This document shows, piece after piece, positions 50,961 through 59,538 of a stretch of 64,000 nucleotides of DNA. The stretch is taken from assembly GCA_024233575.1 (NCBI GenBank), contig JACKPN010000003.1, forward strand, positions 1-64,000. Reading direction: 5' to 3'. The notes beneath the pieces are model-generated. The model was given only the letters and a program-made list of their open reading frames with translations, was not told where the DNA came from and did not search any database. The position numbers and the translations under genes are program-made. Source of the stretch: Chlamydiales bacterium (lineage in GTDB: Bacteria; Chlamydiota; Chlamydiia; Chlamydiales; Criblamydiaceae). Positions within the stretch are counted from its first letter, which is position 1, and each line of letters begins with the position of its first letter.

Positions 50961-51916
50961 TGACAGCTCTGTTATCGCCCTCGCCAACCATTACACACAC
51001 GCCGCAAAAGAAACAGATGACCATCGGCATCGCCATATTCACTCACGAGTCCGTCCATCATCTTCCCTTTTGCCTACCTCCTCTTTTAAACAGCCCAATC
51101 AAGCCACGCGTCCTTGTCGTCAACACCTCCTCCAATGACGGCACCCTACAGCTTGCCCGCGACCTTGGAGCCGAGACCCTAGTCATTCCCCGCAGCGACT
51201 TCAATCACGGCTCCACCCGTGAGCGTGCCCGTCGCCATTTGGGTACTGACATCGTTGTTATGATGACCCATGACGCCTATGCTGCCGATCCTGATATGAT
51301 TGAGAAGCTCATCAAGCCCATTATTGAAGGCAAAGCTGCGATCGCCTATGCCCGTCAAGTTCCCCGTAACGACGCTGATTTTTTTGAATCCTTTCCTCGC
51401 AAATACAACTACCCCCCGAAAAGCCAGCTGCGTTCACTAGCCGATACAAAAACCTTCGGAGTGTATACCTTTTTCTGCTCCGACTCCTGTGCTGCCTATC
51501 TCAACGGAGCTTTAGACAGCGTTGGCGGGTTCCCTGCTGTGCTTGTCGGTGAAGATACCGTTGTCACCGCCAAGCTTCTGCGCAAGGGACATCGTATCGC
51601 CTATGTTGCCGAAGCCATTGTCATCCATTCGCATCATTACACCCTTGCTCAGGAGTTTCAGCGTGCTTTTGATACCGGCCTTGCCCGTCGCAGTTATCAT
51701 GCTCTGCTGCAGTGTGAAAGTTCTGATATGAAACGGGGCATCTCCTACGTCGGCGCCATGCTGCTAGAGCTTGCCCGTAGTCAACCCCAGAGCATCCCTT
51801 ATGCTTTGTTGCATACCGCTGTACGCTTTACCGCTTACCAGCTTGGGCGACTCTCGCTCAACGCCCCCCTCTGGTTTAAACGTAGGTGCAGTGGACAGCA
51901 GTATTACTGGAAATAA
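50960..51916 (+). CDS. Family 2 glycosyltransferase (rhamnosyltransferase-like)
   Basis: 318 residues; start at the ATG overlapping the previous stop (TGATG). An in-frame ATG 57 bases further (51017) begins M-T-I-G-I-A-I-F-T-H-E-S and could be the true start. V-V-N-T-S-S-N-D-G-T, S-D-F-N-H-G-S-T-R-E-R-A and M-T-H-D-A-Y as D-x-D-like site fit rhamnosyltransferases of polysaccharide clusters, as does G-E-D-T. Last gene of the run starting at aspC. Confidence 0.82.
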   Translation: MTALLSPSPTITHTPQKKQMTIGIAIFTHESVHHLPFCLPPLLNSPIKPRVLVVNTSSNDGTLQLARDLGAETLVIPRSDFNHGSTRERARRHLGTDIVVMMTHDAYAADPDMIEKLIKPIIEGKAAIAYARQVPRNDADFFESFPRKYNYPPKSQLRSLADTKTFGVYTFFCSDSCAAYLNGALDSVGGFPAVLVGEDTVVTAKLLRKGHRIAYVAEAIVIHSHHYTLAQEFQRAFDTGLARRSYHALLQCESSDMKRGISYVGAMLLELARSQPQSIPYALLHTAVRFTAYQLGRLSLNAPLWFKRRCSGQQYYWK

Positions 51917-52008
51917 TAAAATGGTTCATCTACTATTTCCTTTTTTCACAAAAACAAACATATTAATATCAAGCATCTCTGCACAGTTAAAAAATAAGAA
52001 ATAAAAAT

Positions 52009-53055
52009 ATGATTATATCATCAACTAGCATCAACGAAGCAAAAGAATGGTTAAAAACGCATCAATCGAAAACGGCTCAACAAAAAATAAAACAATTTGC
52101 TGGCAAAATCGAATTTCAGGATGAAAAAGTCGTAAAAAAGGTCGCCACCCTAATAAAAGCGGGCATGGATCCAAATGCAAAGCTTTCGGGTTTCGTTTAC
52201 CCTACTACGCTTTCTGGACGATTCACCCATCTCCCTAAAACTTTGCCGCTGATTTACCGCGCCACAATTGACGGACAAACCGATCTAGTCCGCGTTCTTC
52301 TTGAAGCTAATGCAGATGTTGAAGTAGAAGATAATAATGGCAAAACGGCATTGTTTGTTGCTTGTCAAAGAAACGAAGTAGACATCGTTGATTTGCTTCT
52401 TGAGCACAAGGCCGATATAAATCATCGCGATAGCGAGGGAAATACGCCATTACATGCTGCATGTGCAGAAGGAAATATCTCAATCGCTCAGAAATTAATT
52501 AAATGCGGAGCAAGCCCTGTTTGTGAAACAACAGGTCATTTTCAAACGCCACTACTTGTTGCTCTTTATAAAGAACATTTTAAACTAGTAGACCAGCTTC
52601 TCAAACTCCCCGCTGCACTGGAATATGTAAAAAATAACAGCTCCATCTTAATGACAGCAGTTGCTGTAGAAAAAGAAAACCCCAACGCCGAAGTCTTTGA
52701 AAAATACGCTATAAAATTCATCGACCTAGGAGCTGATCCGCACAGCATCATAAACGAAACGCCTGTATTTACCCCTTGGCTATCCGCAGCTAGTACAGGC
52801 AAAACTCTCTTGATAAAACATATTTTAGATAAATATCCCGATAGCCTGAACAAACAAGCTGGTAAAAGAGAGAGAACAGCCTTACAGATGGCTGCTCGCT
52901 GGGGGCAATTTGACACAGTTCAATTTCTATTAAAACGGGGTGCTGATACAACAATAAAAGATATCCATGGATGTACTGCTAAAGACCTTGCTGAAAGAGA
53001 AGGAAATAGAGACATTGCACGCTTGATAGCGCGAATCAAACCAATTACAAAATGA
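52009..53055 (+). CDS. Ankyrin repeat protein
   Basis: 348 residues. At least five ankyrin units between residues 80 and 345: G-Q-T-D-L-V-R-V-L-L-E-A-N-A-D-V, N-G-K-T-A-L-F-V-A-C-Q-R-N-E-V-D-I-V-D-L-L-L, E-G-N-T-P-L-H-A-A-C-A-E-G, R-T-A-L-Q-M-A-A-R-W-G-Q-F and D-I-H-G-C-T-A-K-D-L-A. Ankyrin proteins of obligate intracellular bacteria are often delivered to the host; no signal is visible here. AT-rich compared with the glycosyltransferase operon before it, in line with an accessory gene. Confidence 0.85.
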   Translation: MIISSTSINEAKEWLKTHQSKTAQQKIKQFAGKIEFQDEKVVKKVATLIKAGMDPNAKLSGFVYPTTLSGRFTHLPKTLPLIYRATIDGQTDLVRVLLEANADVEVEDNNGKTALFVACQRNEVDIVDLLLEHKADINHRDSEGNTPLHAACAEGNISIAQKLIKCGASPVCETTGHFQTPLLVALYKEHFKLVDQLLKLPAALEYVKNNSSILMTAVAVEKENPNAEVFEKYAIKFIDLGADPHSIINETPVFTPWLSAASTGKTLLIKHILDKYPDSLNKQAGKRERTALQMAARWGQFDTVQFLLKRGADTTIKDIHGCTAKDLAEREGNRDIARLIARIKPITK

Positions 53056-53154
53056 GAAAATAATAAAAATATTTGAAAGTGCTTTTTCAAAAAAACTACA
53101 ACATCCTCAAGTGCTTCTTTAGATCTTCATAACAAAGGGCATAAGTAGGAATAG

Positions 53155-53526
53155 GGCATTGCAGAAAGTATATGCGGAGAAACTGAAACCCTTTCCTCCG
53201 ACTATGGTCCTTACGATGTCGTTGTTGGAACCTATGTATTTCCATTTATCCCAGGTAATCAATTCAACCATGTCATGAAAGAAAATGTTTTGGGACGGGT
53301 CAAGCCCGAAGGTTATTTTGCCGGAGCTTTCTTTGGAGAAGAGCATGCTTGGAAAAACGACTCTTCGATTACAACCACTACCGTCGAAAAAGTGAAAAAT
53401 CTCTTCGCTTCTATGAACTTCACAATCTGCAGTATTACCGAGAAAAAAGAAGAGTTGCAGACCGTTTTTAACGGTAAGCCACTATTTCATACTATAGAAG
53501 TCATTGCACAGCGCAATTCCGAATAG
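53155..53526 (+). pseudogene. 3' remnant of a SAM-dependent methyltransferase
   Basis: An open frame preceded by TAG at 53152-53154 and lacking a start encodes D-Y-G-P-Y-D-V-V-V-G-T-Y-V-F, V-K-P-E-G-Y-F-A-G-A-F-F-G and later strands. This is the second half of a TehB/UbiE-type class I methyltransferase. The S-adenosylmethionine motif I (D-x-G-x-G) is missing. An internal ATG at 53275 exists but would give only an incomplete fold. Confidence 0.65.
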
Positions 53527-53536
53527 GAATCTGTTT

Positions 53537-53699
53537 CGAGGTTGTCGCAGACAACCTCGATGCGTCCGGATTGTTTTCTGCGCAGCAGAAAGCAATCCAT
53601 ACCATAGCCGCTCATCCATCAAGCAGCCACAAAAAACAAAAAGGGGATGCAAGGGGGCTTGCTCCCTTGCCAGGGAGCGCGAGGGATGGAATCCCTCGC
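53537..53699. repeat. Cluster of palindromes with three-base loops
   Basis: Three hairpins in a row: CGAGGTTGTC-GCA-GACAACCTCG at 53537-53559; a 14-bp stem with one mismatch and loop GCA at 53568-53598; GCGAGGGAT-GGA-ATCCCTCGC at 53679-53699. A further pair of alternative stems lies at 53649-53678 (GCAAGGG/CCCTTGC or GCTCCCT/AGGGAGC). It separates the methyltransferase remnant from the convergent acyl-CoA dehydrogenase gene and may act as terminator or be a REP-like repeat. Confidence 0.6.
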
Positions 53700-53704
53700 A
53701 TCAC

Positions 53705-55609
53705 CTAATCCTTAGGACCGATCCAAACGATGCCTTCTTCGAGCCATTGCATCTTGTCTTCCAGCACCTCTCTAGCAAGCTTATCCGCTTTTCTGTCATC
53801 GTTGTCTTCTAAAGCACGTAGACGTTTGCGTACGCGTCTTTTTGCAATCGTACAGAAGTATTCAGCGAGTTTTATCGGAGTATCGTCGTTGGGGTTTTTC
53901 TTATAAAGTGCAGTAGCATAAGAGCATGTTGCCGCCATGACAAAGAGGTCGGTACCGATCTCCATTAGCCTTCCCAGGATCATCTGTTTGCTTTCCAGTT
54001 TTTGTTGATACTTCGCCATGTAGTAGAAAATGCTGCGTGCCAGTTCGTGAGAAGTGTAGTCGATGAACTGGAAGTTTTTTTCCAGCTTGCCCAGTTGTGG
54101 GAAGCGGCGGTGTCTTAGGGACTTGAAAAATTGTGCGGGATACCATGTCAGGTAGAAGCCTGCGAGGCTGAAGGCCGTTTTAAGTTTTTTGAAGAACGAG
54201 CTTTTGCCGAAGAGGAGATCTTTGGCGCGGTTCAGATGCGGGTCCATCGCTTCGCGGGCGAGGAACAGTTTCATGATCTCTGATGTTCCTTCGAGGATCA
54301 TATTGATACGGCAGTCGCGCATAGCCCTTTCCACAGGATAGGGCGTTTCTCCGCGACCTTTTAATGAACGTGCCGTTTCGTATCCGCGGCCGCCTCGCAG
54401 CTGCATAGTCATATCGGTGATCTTCCACATAGATTCCGTGGCGAAGAGTTTTGCCATTGCCGCTTCAATGCGGATGTCGACAAAGCCCTCATCCTGCCAT
54501 TTGCTTGTCAATTTGGTGATTGCTTCGATGGCAAATGTTGTTGCGGCGATGAAAGCGATCTTTTGCTGTCCCGTTTCATGTTCACCGATAGGTTGTCCCC
54601 ATTGCACCCGTTCTTTTCCCCAACGTCGGGCGATGGATAGCATTTGCTTGCATCCTCCTGCTGATGCAGCGGGAAGGGTGAGGCGTCCTACATTGATCGT
54701 TGCCAGTGCCATTGCCAGTCCGCGGCCTTCGTCCCAGATCAGATTCTCTTTAGGAATTTTGACATCGGTGAATTTAATAAGTCCATTGTAGATACCATTG
54801 AGGCCCATGAATTCGCAACGATGGAGAACTTCCACTCCGGGCGCATCCATTTCGAGGATGAATGCTGAGATCTGCTGTTTTTCCTTTCCATTGACGATCT
54901 TTGGCTTCGTTTTTGCCATCACCACGATGATATCGGCGATGGTACCGTTGGTACACCACAGCTTGGTGCCATTGAGGATGTAGTGCGTGCCATCATCACT
55001 GAGGATCGCCTCTGTTGACATGCGTGCCGGGTCTGATCCGACATCTTCTTCCGTAAGGGCAAATGCCGATATCGCCCCTTCGGCAAACCGTGGAAAGAAT
55101 TTTTTTCGCTGTTCTTCTGTTCCATACATCTTCAGAGGCTGCGGAACCCCGATCGACTGGTGTGCCGAGAGAAGCGTCGCCGTCGCCCCGCAATATGAAG
55201 CCACTTTCATCACTGCACGGTTGTAGTTGACCTGTGACAGGCCGAGCCCGCCGTATTCTTTCGGAATTTTCATAGCGAAAGCTTTAAGCTTCGCTAATCC
55301 TTCGAATACTTCTTTGGGGATTTCGTGCGTACGGTCGACCTCTTCAGGGTCGAGATGTTCTTTGAGGAATGCTTCCAGTTCGGCGATATAGGCGTCGCCG
55401 ATTTTTTTATCCTCTTCGTCCTGCTCGGGGAAGGGAAACAATAAAGAAGGATCGAAGTTGCCCATGAACAACTTTCCGCCGAAGCTCGGCTGACGATACT
55501 CCTTGTTTCGCGCCTCTTCAGCAACTTCCATCGCCTGTCGCTTTGCCTCGTTGCCCTGTACCGACTCGGCGAGGATGGCGCTTGCCTGCTCTTGATGCTC
55601 ATGATCCAT
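53705..55609 (-). CDS. Acyl-CoA dehydrogenase family protein (long form)
   Basis: 634 residues. I-P-K-E-Y-G-G-L-G-L-S, A-L-T-E-E-D-V-G-S-D, L-N-G-T-K-L-W-C-T-N-G and M-I-L-E-G-T-S-E-I are the acyl-CoA dehydrogenase signatures, and an extra C-terminal helical domain of about 170 residues resembles the long forms (VLCAD-like). Flavoenzyme that oxidises acyl-CoA to enoyl-CoA. No other beta-oxidation gene or electron-transfer flavoprotein is near. The ATG is 11 bases from the stop of the pfkA gene upstream. Confidence 0.85.
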   Translation of the reverse strand: MDHEHQEQASAILAESVQGNEAKRQAMEVAEEARNKEYRQPSFGGKLFMGNFDPSLLFPFPEQDEEDKKIGDAYIAELEAFLKEHLDPEEVDRTHEIPKEVFEGLAKLKAFAMKIPKEYGGLGLSQVNYNRAVMKVASYCGATATLLSAHQSIGVPQPLKMYGTEEQRKKFFPRFAEGAISAFALTEEDVGSDPARMSTEAILSDDGTHYILNGTKLWCTNGTIADIIVVMAKTKPKIVNGKEKQQISAFILEMDAPGVEVLHRCEFMGLNGIYNGLIKFTDVKIPKENLIWDEGRGLAMALATINVGRLTLPAASAGGCKQMLSIARRWGKERVQWGQPIGEHETGQQKIAFIAATTFAIEAITKLTSKWQDEGFVDIRIEAAMAKLFATESMWKITDMTMQLRGGRGYETARSLKGRGETPYPVERAMRDCRINMILEGTSEIMKLFLAREAMDPHLNRAKDLLFGKSSFFKKLKTAFSLAGFYLTWYPAQFFKSLRHRRFPQLGKLEKNFQFIDYTSHELARSIFYYMAKYQQKLESKQMILGRLMEIGTDLFVMAATCSYATALYKKNPNDDTPIKLAEYFCTIAKRRVRKRLRALEDNDDRKADKLAREVLEDKMQWLEEGIVWIGPKD

Positions 55610-55620
55610 GATTGATACCT

Positions 55621-56589
55621 CTAAATCGTTAATTGTTGGTGCAGCTTCATTAGACCGCTGTCCAACGGTTTTCTTTTTTCAACCGATTCTTGGAGCGGCA
55701 CACAAACCAGATTGCCGCCAGCTTCGCCCACCATCACCATGTGCTTGCCTTCGAGTCCGCAGGCAACAGCATAGCTTCCTAGCCGTGATGCCAACACGCG
55801 GTCGTATGCTGATGGCGAGCCGCCCCGCTGCAAATGCCCCAAAACCACTACACGGAAGGGGATTCCCGATTCCTTTTGCATTTTTTCTGCTATCTCAAAA
55901 GCGCCGCCCCCATCGTCACCTTCAGCGACAATGATAATACTGCTACGCTTCCCCCTGTTCATCCCTGCTCGCAATTGATCACACATTTCTCTGATCACCG
56001 TTATCTCCTCCGGTACGGCGATCTCTTCGGCACCTGCGGCGATACCCACGAAAAGTGCGATATATCCGGAAAGCCTGCCCATCACCTCGACGAGAAAGAT
56101 GCGCTCGTGCGAATCCGCCGTATCGCGGATTTTGTCTATAGCGCAGACAGCAGTGTTGATAGCCGTATCAAAGCCGATGGTGTAGTCTGTACCGTATAAA
56201 TCGTTATCAATCGTTCCCGGAATGCCAATCAGCTTGCCGTCCCACAGATCCGACAAAGCGAGCAATCCGCGGAAGCTCCCGTCACCGCCGATGACAATCA
56301 ACACGTCGACTTCATGCTTGATCAGCTGTTCTGCAGCACAACGCAAACCTTCGGCAGTTTTAAATGCATCGCATCGCGAGGTCTTTAATATCGTGCCGCC
56401 ACGTTGGATAATATTGGATACCGATCGCGAGTCCATCGTAAGAAAGCGCCCATCAATGAGGCCTTGAAAGCCGCCGCTGATTCCTAGAATTTCACAGCCT
56501 GCACAGATTCCGCTACGTACAACCGCACGGATACAAGCATTCATTCCCGGTGCATCGCCGCCGCTTGTCAATAACGCTATGTTTGTCAT
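55621..56589 (-). CDS. pfkA: 6-phosphofructokinase, ATP type
   Basis: 322 residues. L-T-S-G-G-D-A-P-G-M-N at the start, G-G-D-G at 101-104 and P-G-T-I-D-N-D at 124-130. Glycines at the two positions that distinguish ATP from pyrophosphate enzymes (104 and the G of P-G-T) indicate an ATP-dependent enzyme; Chlamydiaceae use the pyrophosphate type. V-E-V-M-G-R and G-H-L-Q-R-G-G-S-P are also present. Phosphorylates fructose 6-phosphate in glycolysis. Confidence 0.92.
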   Translation of the reverse strand: MTNIALLTSGGDAPGMNACIRAVVRSGICAGCEILGISGGFQGLIDGRFLTMDSRSVSNIIQRGGTILKTSRCDAFKTAEGLRCAAEQLIKHEVDVLIVIGGDGSFRGLLALSDLWDGKLIGIPGTIDNDLYGTDYTIGFDTAINTAVCAIDKIRDTADSHERIFLVEVMGRLSGYIALFVGIAAGAEEIAVPEEITVIREMCDQLRAGMNRGKRSSIIIVAEGDDGGGAFEIAEKMQKESGIPFRVVVLGHLQRGGSPSAYDRVLASRLGSYAVACGLEGKHMVMVGEAGGNLVCVPLQESVEKRKPLDSGLMKLHQQLTI

Positions 56590-56694
56590 TCCCGCCGTTC
56601 TCTTTTCTGCACCCTTCCAACATTATGTTAACATATTTTTAGAATTAAAACATCTACTTGCATTATCTTGAAAAATAAACACCGTAGGCGGGAC

Positions 56695-57864
56695 ATGTAT
56701 ATCAACAAAGCAAAAGCACGCTCATTCATCGAAAGTCTGATCAAACACGCGGATATCACCATCAACGGCAACCGAGGATGGGATATCACCGTCAATGACG
56801 AACGCTTTTTCACCAAAGTACTTAACGAGCAAGAGTTAGGTTTTGGTGAAAGTTACATGGATGGATGGTGGGACTGCCCCCATATCGACCAAATGATCGA
56901 CCGGCTGATGCGCGCGCGCATTCATGAAAAAATCGACCCCAATATTTCGTTCTATTTACAGTGCCTGCTCCATAAGCTGGTGAATTTCCAAACGATACAA
57001 CGGTCGAAGCAGGTCGCCTATCAGCACTATGACCTTGGCAATCCTCTCTATGAAAAGATGCTCGACAGCCGAATGAACTATAGCTGTGGATACTGGAAAC
57101 ATGCCGACAATCTTGACAAAGCCCAAGAAGACAAACTGGAGTTGCTTTGCCGCAAACTGCATTTAAAACCAGGAATGACACTGCTCGATATCGGCTGCGG
57201 GTGGGGAGCGATGGCGTACCACGCCGCCAAATACCACGGCGCTAAAGTCTTGGGTGTCACCATCTCCAAAGAGCAAAAGATCATTGCTGACGAACGCTGC
57301 CGGGGACTACCGGTCACTATCAAGCTTGAAGACTACCGCCACGTTACCGGTACATTTGATCGCATCGTCTCGATCGGTATGTTCGAACACGTTGGCCAAA
57401 AGAACTATGCGACATACATGAATCAAGTACGCCGTAATCTTTCCGACGATGGTATTTTCGTTCTGCATACCATTGGAAGCAATGAAAGAACCCTTCGCGG
57501 CAACCGTTGGATCACCAAATACATCTTCCCTAACAGCGCATTGCCATCGCCAATGCAGATCGCTAAAAGCTTCGAACGGCGCTTCGTCATGGAAGATTGG
57601 CATAACTTCGGTGCCGACTACGACTTCACACTGATGGCATGGCACCATAACTTTATCGAAAACTGGGATACCCTTAAGCATCAATATGATGAGCGTTTTT
57701 TCCGTATGTGGAACTACTATCTGCTCTCCTGCGCAGGCGGCTTCCGCGCTCGTGAACTGCAGCTGTGGCAGATCGTTCTAACTAAGTACGGCATCCCAGG
57801 GGGCTACCAATATGAACCGCTAACTACTGAAGAGGCACTGGCGGTAAATACCCACACATGCTAA
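56695..57864 (+). CDS. cfa: Cyclopropane-fatty-acyl-phospholipid synthase-like methyltransferase
   Basis: 389 residues from the ATG at 56695 (GGCGGGA upstream; a TTG at 56668 is less likely). E-L-G-F-G-E-S-Y-M-D-G-W-W, Y-S-C-G-Y-W, L-L-D-I-G-C-G-W-G-A-M-A and G-V-T-I-S-K-E-Q are CFA synthase signatures; F-E-R-R-F-V-M-E-D-W-H follows. Transfers a methylene from S-adenosylmethionine to unsaturated membrane lipid chains. Next to an HdeD-like stress gene. Confidence 0.92.
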   Translation: MYINKAKARSFIESLIKHADITINGNRGWDITVNDERFFTKVLNEQELGFGESYMDGWWDCPHIDQMIDRLMRARIHEKIDPNISFYLQCLLHKLVNFQTIQRSKQVAYQHYDLGNPLYEKMLDSRMNYSCGYWKHADNLDKAQEDKLELLCRKLHLKPGMTLLDIGCGWGAMAYHAAKYHGAKVLGVTISKEQKIIADERCRGLPVTIKLEDYRHVTGTFDRIVSIGMFEHVGQKNYATYMNQVRRNLSDDGIFVLHTIGSNERTLRGNRWITKYIFPNSALPSPMQIAKSFERRFVMEDWHNFGADYDFTLMAWHHNFIENWDTLKHQYDERFFRMWNYYLLSCAGGFRARELQLWQIVLTKYGIPGGYQYEPLTTEEALAVNTHTC

Positions 57865-57894
57865 ATATAAAATAATTTATTTACGGAGGTAAAT

Positions 57895-58416
57895 ATGGAA
57901 GCAATCAAAAACAACTGGAAAATGTTAATGTTTGAAGGGGTGGTTCTTGTCATCCTGGGTATCCTCGCCGTAGCGATGCCTGTATATTTCACCATCAGCT
58001 TCGAGCTGCTGCTAGGCTGCTTGCTGGTGATCAGCGGTCTCGTTCAAGGATACCGCGCCTTTTCGATACAAGGGGCGCCAACATTCTTACTGTCAATGCT
58101 CGGTGCGCTCATCACCCTTGTTGTCGGCGGACTGATGCTTTTCTACCCACTCACCGGCGTTCTTACTCTGACAGTACTGCTGGCGATCCTTTTCTTCGTC
58201 GACGGCGTGTTTAAAATCATCCAAGGTTTCCAGATGAAAGAGTCCCGCAACTGGGGCTGGCTTGTTTTCAGCGGCATCCTCGGAATATTGATCGCTGCCA
58301 TAGTCTGGTCAGGATGGCCTTACAGCGCGATCTGGTTCATCGGCCTGATGGTCGGCATCAACCTGATCTTCATGGGATGGGCTGCTATCATCCTCGCCAT
58401 GGAACTCAAAAACTAG
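57895..58416 (+). CDS. HdeD family membrane protein (DUF308)
   Basis: 173 residues with six hydrophobic helices and little else. The pairwise repeat of G-x-L-x-I-L-x-G and W-x-x-F-S/G-x-x-x-I motifs (G-W-L-V-F-S-G-I-L-G-I-L-I-A) is that of HdeD/DUF308 proteins, which in E. coli act in acid stress at high cell density. GGAGG precedes the ATG. Thirty bases after cfa and followed by a strong hairpin, so probably the end of that transcript. Confidence 0.85.
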   Translation: MEAIKNNWKMLMFEGVVLVILGILAVAMPVYFTISFELLLGCLLVISGLVQGYRAFSIQGAPTFLLSMLGALITLVVGGLMLFYPLTGVLTLTVLLAILFFVDGVFKIIQGFQMKESRNWGWLVFSGILGILIAAIVWSGWPYSAIWFIGLMVGINLIFMGWAAIILAMELKN

Positions 58417-58423
58417 CCTCACA

Positions 58424-58450
58424 CAGAAGGTAGGCACATCCTACCTTCTG
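58424..58450 (+). terminator. Hairpin terminator after the HdeD-like gene
   Basis: Perfect 11-bp stem CAGAAGGTAGG, loop CACAT, CCTACCTTCTG, eight bases after the stop codon and followed by an AT-rich stretch without an uninterrupted T-run. Confidence 0.6.
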
Positions 58451-58468
58451 ATCATAATTATATTTTGT

Positions 58469-58497
58469 TTGACAATTTGATCGTCGTCAAATAGAAA
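58469..58497 (+). promoter_or_regulatory. Promoter of the gene at 58536 (-35 TTGACA, -10 TAGAAA)
   Basis: TTGACA at 58469-58474, 17-base spacer and TAGAAA at 58492-58497. The spacer is part of a dyad TTTGAC ... GTCAAA (58468-58491) that could be an operator. Confidence 0.5.
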
Positions 58498-58535
58498 TTT
58501 GCAATACATGCTATGCCTAAAATGGAGAAATTGAC

Positions 58536-58931
58536 ATGACTCTTACAAACGATACACCAGCGCAACAAATGCTAGTGGATATCAACGAACTGTTTACACA
58601 GTATGATAGCGACTATAGCAATCCCCGCGTGATAACGACAAGCAACGGCCGTACCTATACAGTTACAAACATGCTACAAAACAAAGAGGGAGTCCTTGCC
58701 CCTGCTCCTTGTAGAATGCGCGGTATGTTCTTTTGCGAGCATTGCAAAGGCACGGACCCTTGGACTGAAACAGGAAAAACATTTCCTGGTAGCACATGGA
58801 CTCAGTTTTCCCGAAACAACAACGATGTTCTCCTACACAGCAAAGACGTTCATCTGCTGCAAACGCACCCTGATAAAATGCCCGAAAACACCATGGAAAA
58901 AGCCACAAAAGTGTTCCTCGATCAGCAATAA
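58536..58931 (+). CDS. Small CxxC protein, paralog of the gene at 59132
   Basis: 131 residues with GGAGAAA before the ATG. S-N-G-R-T-Y-T-V-T-N-M-L, then R-G-M-F-F-C-E-H-C, and L-L-H-S-K-D-V-H near the C-terminus, ending V-F-L-D-Q-Q. The C-x-x-C and the H-S-K-D-x-H segment may bind a metal together. The family is unknown to me. The whole length aligns with the next gene at 59132-59527. Has its own promoter candidate and terminator. Confidence 0.65.
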   Translation: MTLTNDTPAQQMLVDINELFTQYDSDYSNPRVITTSNGRTYTVTNMLQNKEGVLAPAPCRMRGMFFCEHCKGTDPWTETGKTFPGSTWTQFSRNNNDVLLHSKDVHLLQTHPDKMPENTMEKATKVFLDQQ

Positions 58932-58949
58932 AAAAAACTTCATCGATAT

Positions 58950-59004
58950 GAAACACAGAGGTTTCTGCAGTGTTTTGCACTGACCCTGTGTTTCTGTCTT
59001 TTTT
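58950..59004 (+). terminator. Intrinsic terminator
   Basis: A long stem starting GAAACACAG (58950-58958) and ending CTGTGTTTC (58986-58994), with further pairing CAGTG/CACTG inside, followed by a T-rich tail (TCTTTTTT, 58997-59004). Located 19 bases after the stop of the gene at 58536. Confidence 0.75.
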
Positions 59005-59131
59005 CAACATATGAAACTGACAGCCAATCAGTTATAAAAATTTCTATTTTACTTTTACTTTGTTCCATCCGCAGATTATATAGAGGATTAGGGCATCATA
59101 ATACGTGAATTTTTTCATGGAGGAAAAAATC

Positions 59132-59527
59132 ATGACTATTCCAAGCAATGATCAAGTAAAAGAAATCGGCGCGGAAATCAGAGATCTTTTAAAACAGTAT
59201 AATATCTTAGAGATTGACGCTGAAATAACGACAAAAAGCGGCCGTACCTACAAAGTAGCCAACATGGCACGTATAAAAAAAGGGGTATTTATTCCTTCAC
59301 GGTACATACCACGCGGGATGTACATTTGTAACTATTGCCACGATCCCGAAGCCATTTGGAATGTGGAAGGAAGGGTCATTCCTCACAGTTCATGGACGCG
59401 AATTACCCGAAACGGAATCCAGATCATTCTGCATAGTAAAGATATTCATATGCTGAAAGAACACCCAAGCAAATACTCTAAAAAAAGGCTGGCAAAGGTC
59501 TCACAGATATTCCTAGACCAACATTGA
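59132..59527 (+). CDS. Small CxxC protein, paralog of the gene at 58536
   Basis: 131 residues from the ATG at 59132, which has GGAGG upstream. K-S-G-R-T-Y-K-V-A-N-M, R-G-M-Y-I-C-N-Y-C, W-T-R-I-T-R-N and L-H-S-K-D-I-H-M-L mirror the preceding paralog, and both end in F-L-D-Q-x. The two are separated by an intrinsic terminator, so they are expressed as separate transcripts. Function unknown; conserved C-x-x-C and histidines suggest metal binding. Confidence 0.65.
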   Translation: MTIPSNDQVKEIGAEIRDLLKQYNILEIDAEITTKSGRTYKVANMARIKKGVFIPSRYIPRGMYICNYCHDPEAIWNVEGRVIPHSSWTRITRNGIQIILHSKDIHMLKEHPSKYSKKRLAKVSQIFLDQH

Positions 59528-59538
59528 GCTTTTTTACC

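Noticed and set aside
58696..58983. Overlapping frame across the first CxxC gene
   Set aside because: The frame lies within the better supported CDS at 58536-58931 and runs into its terminator.
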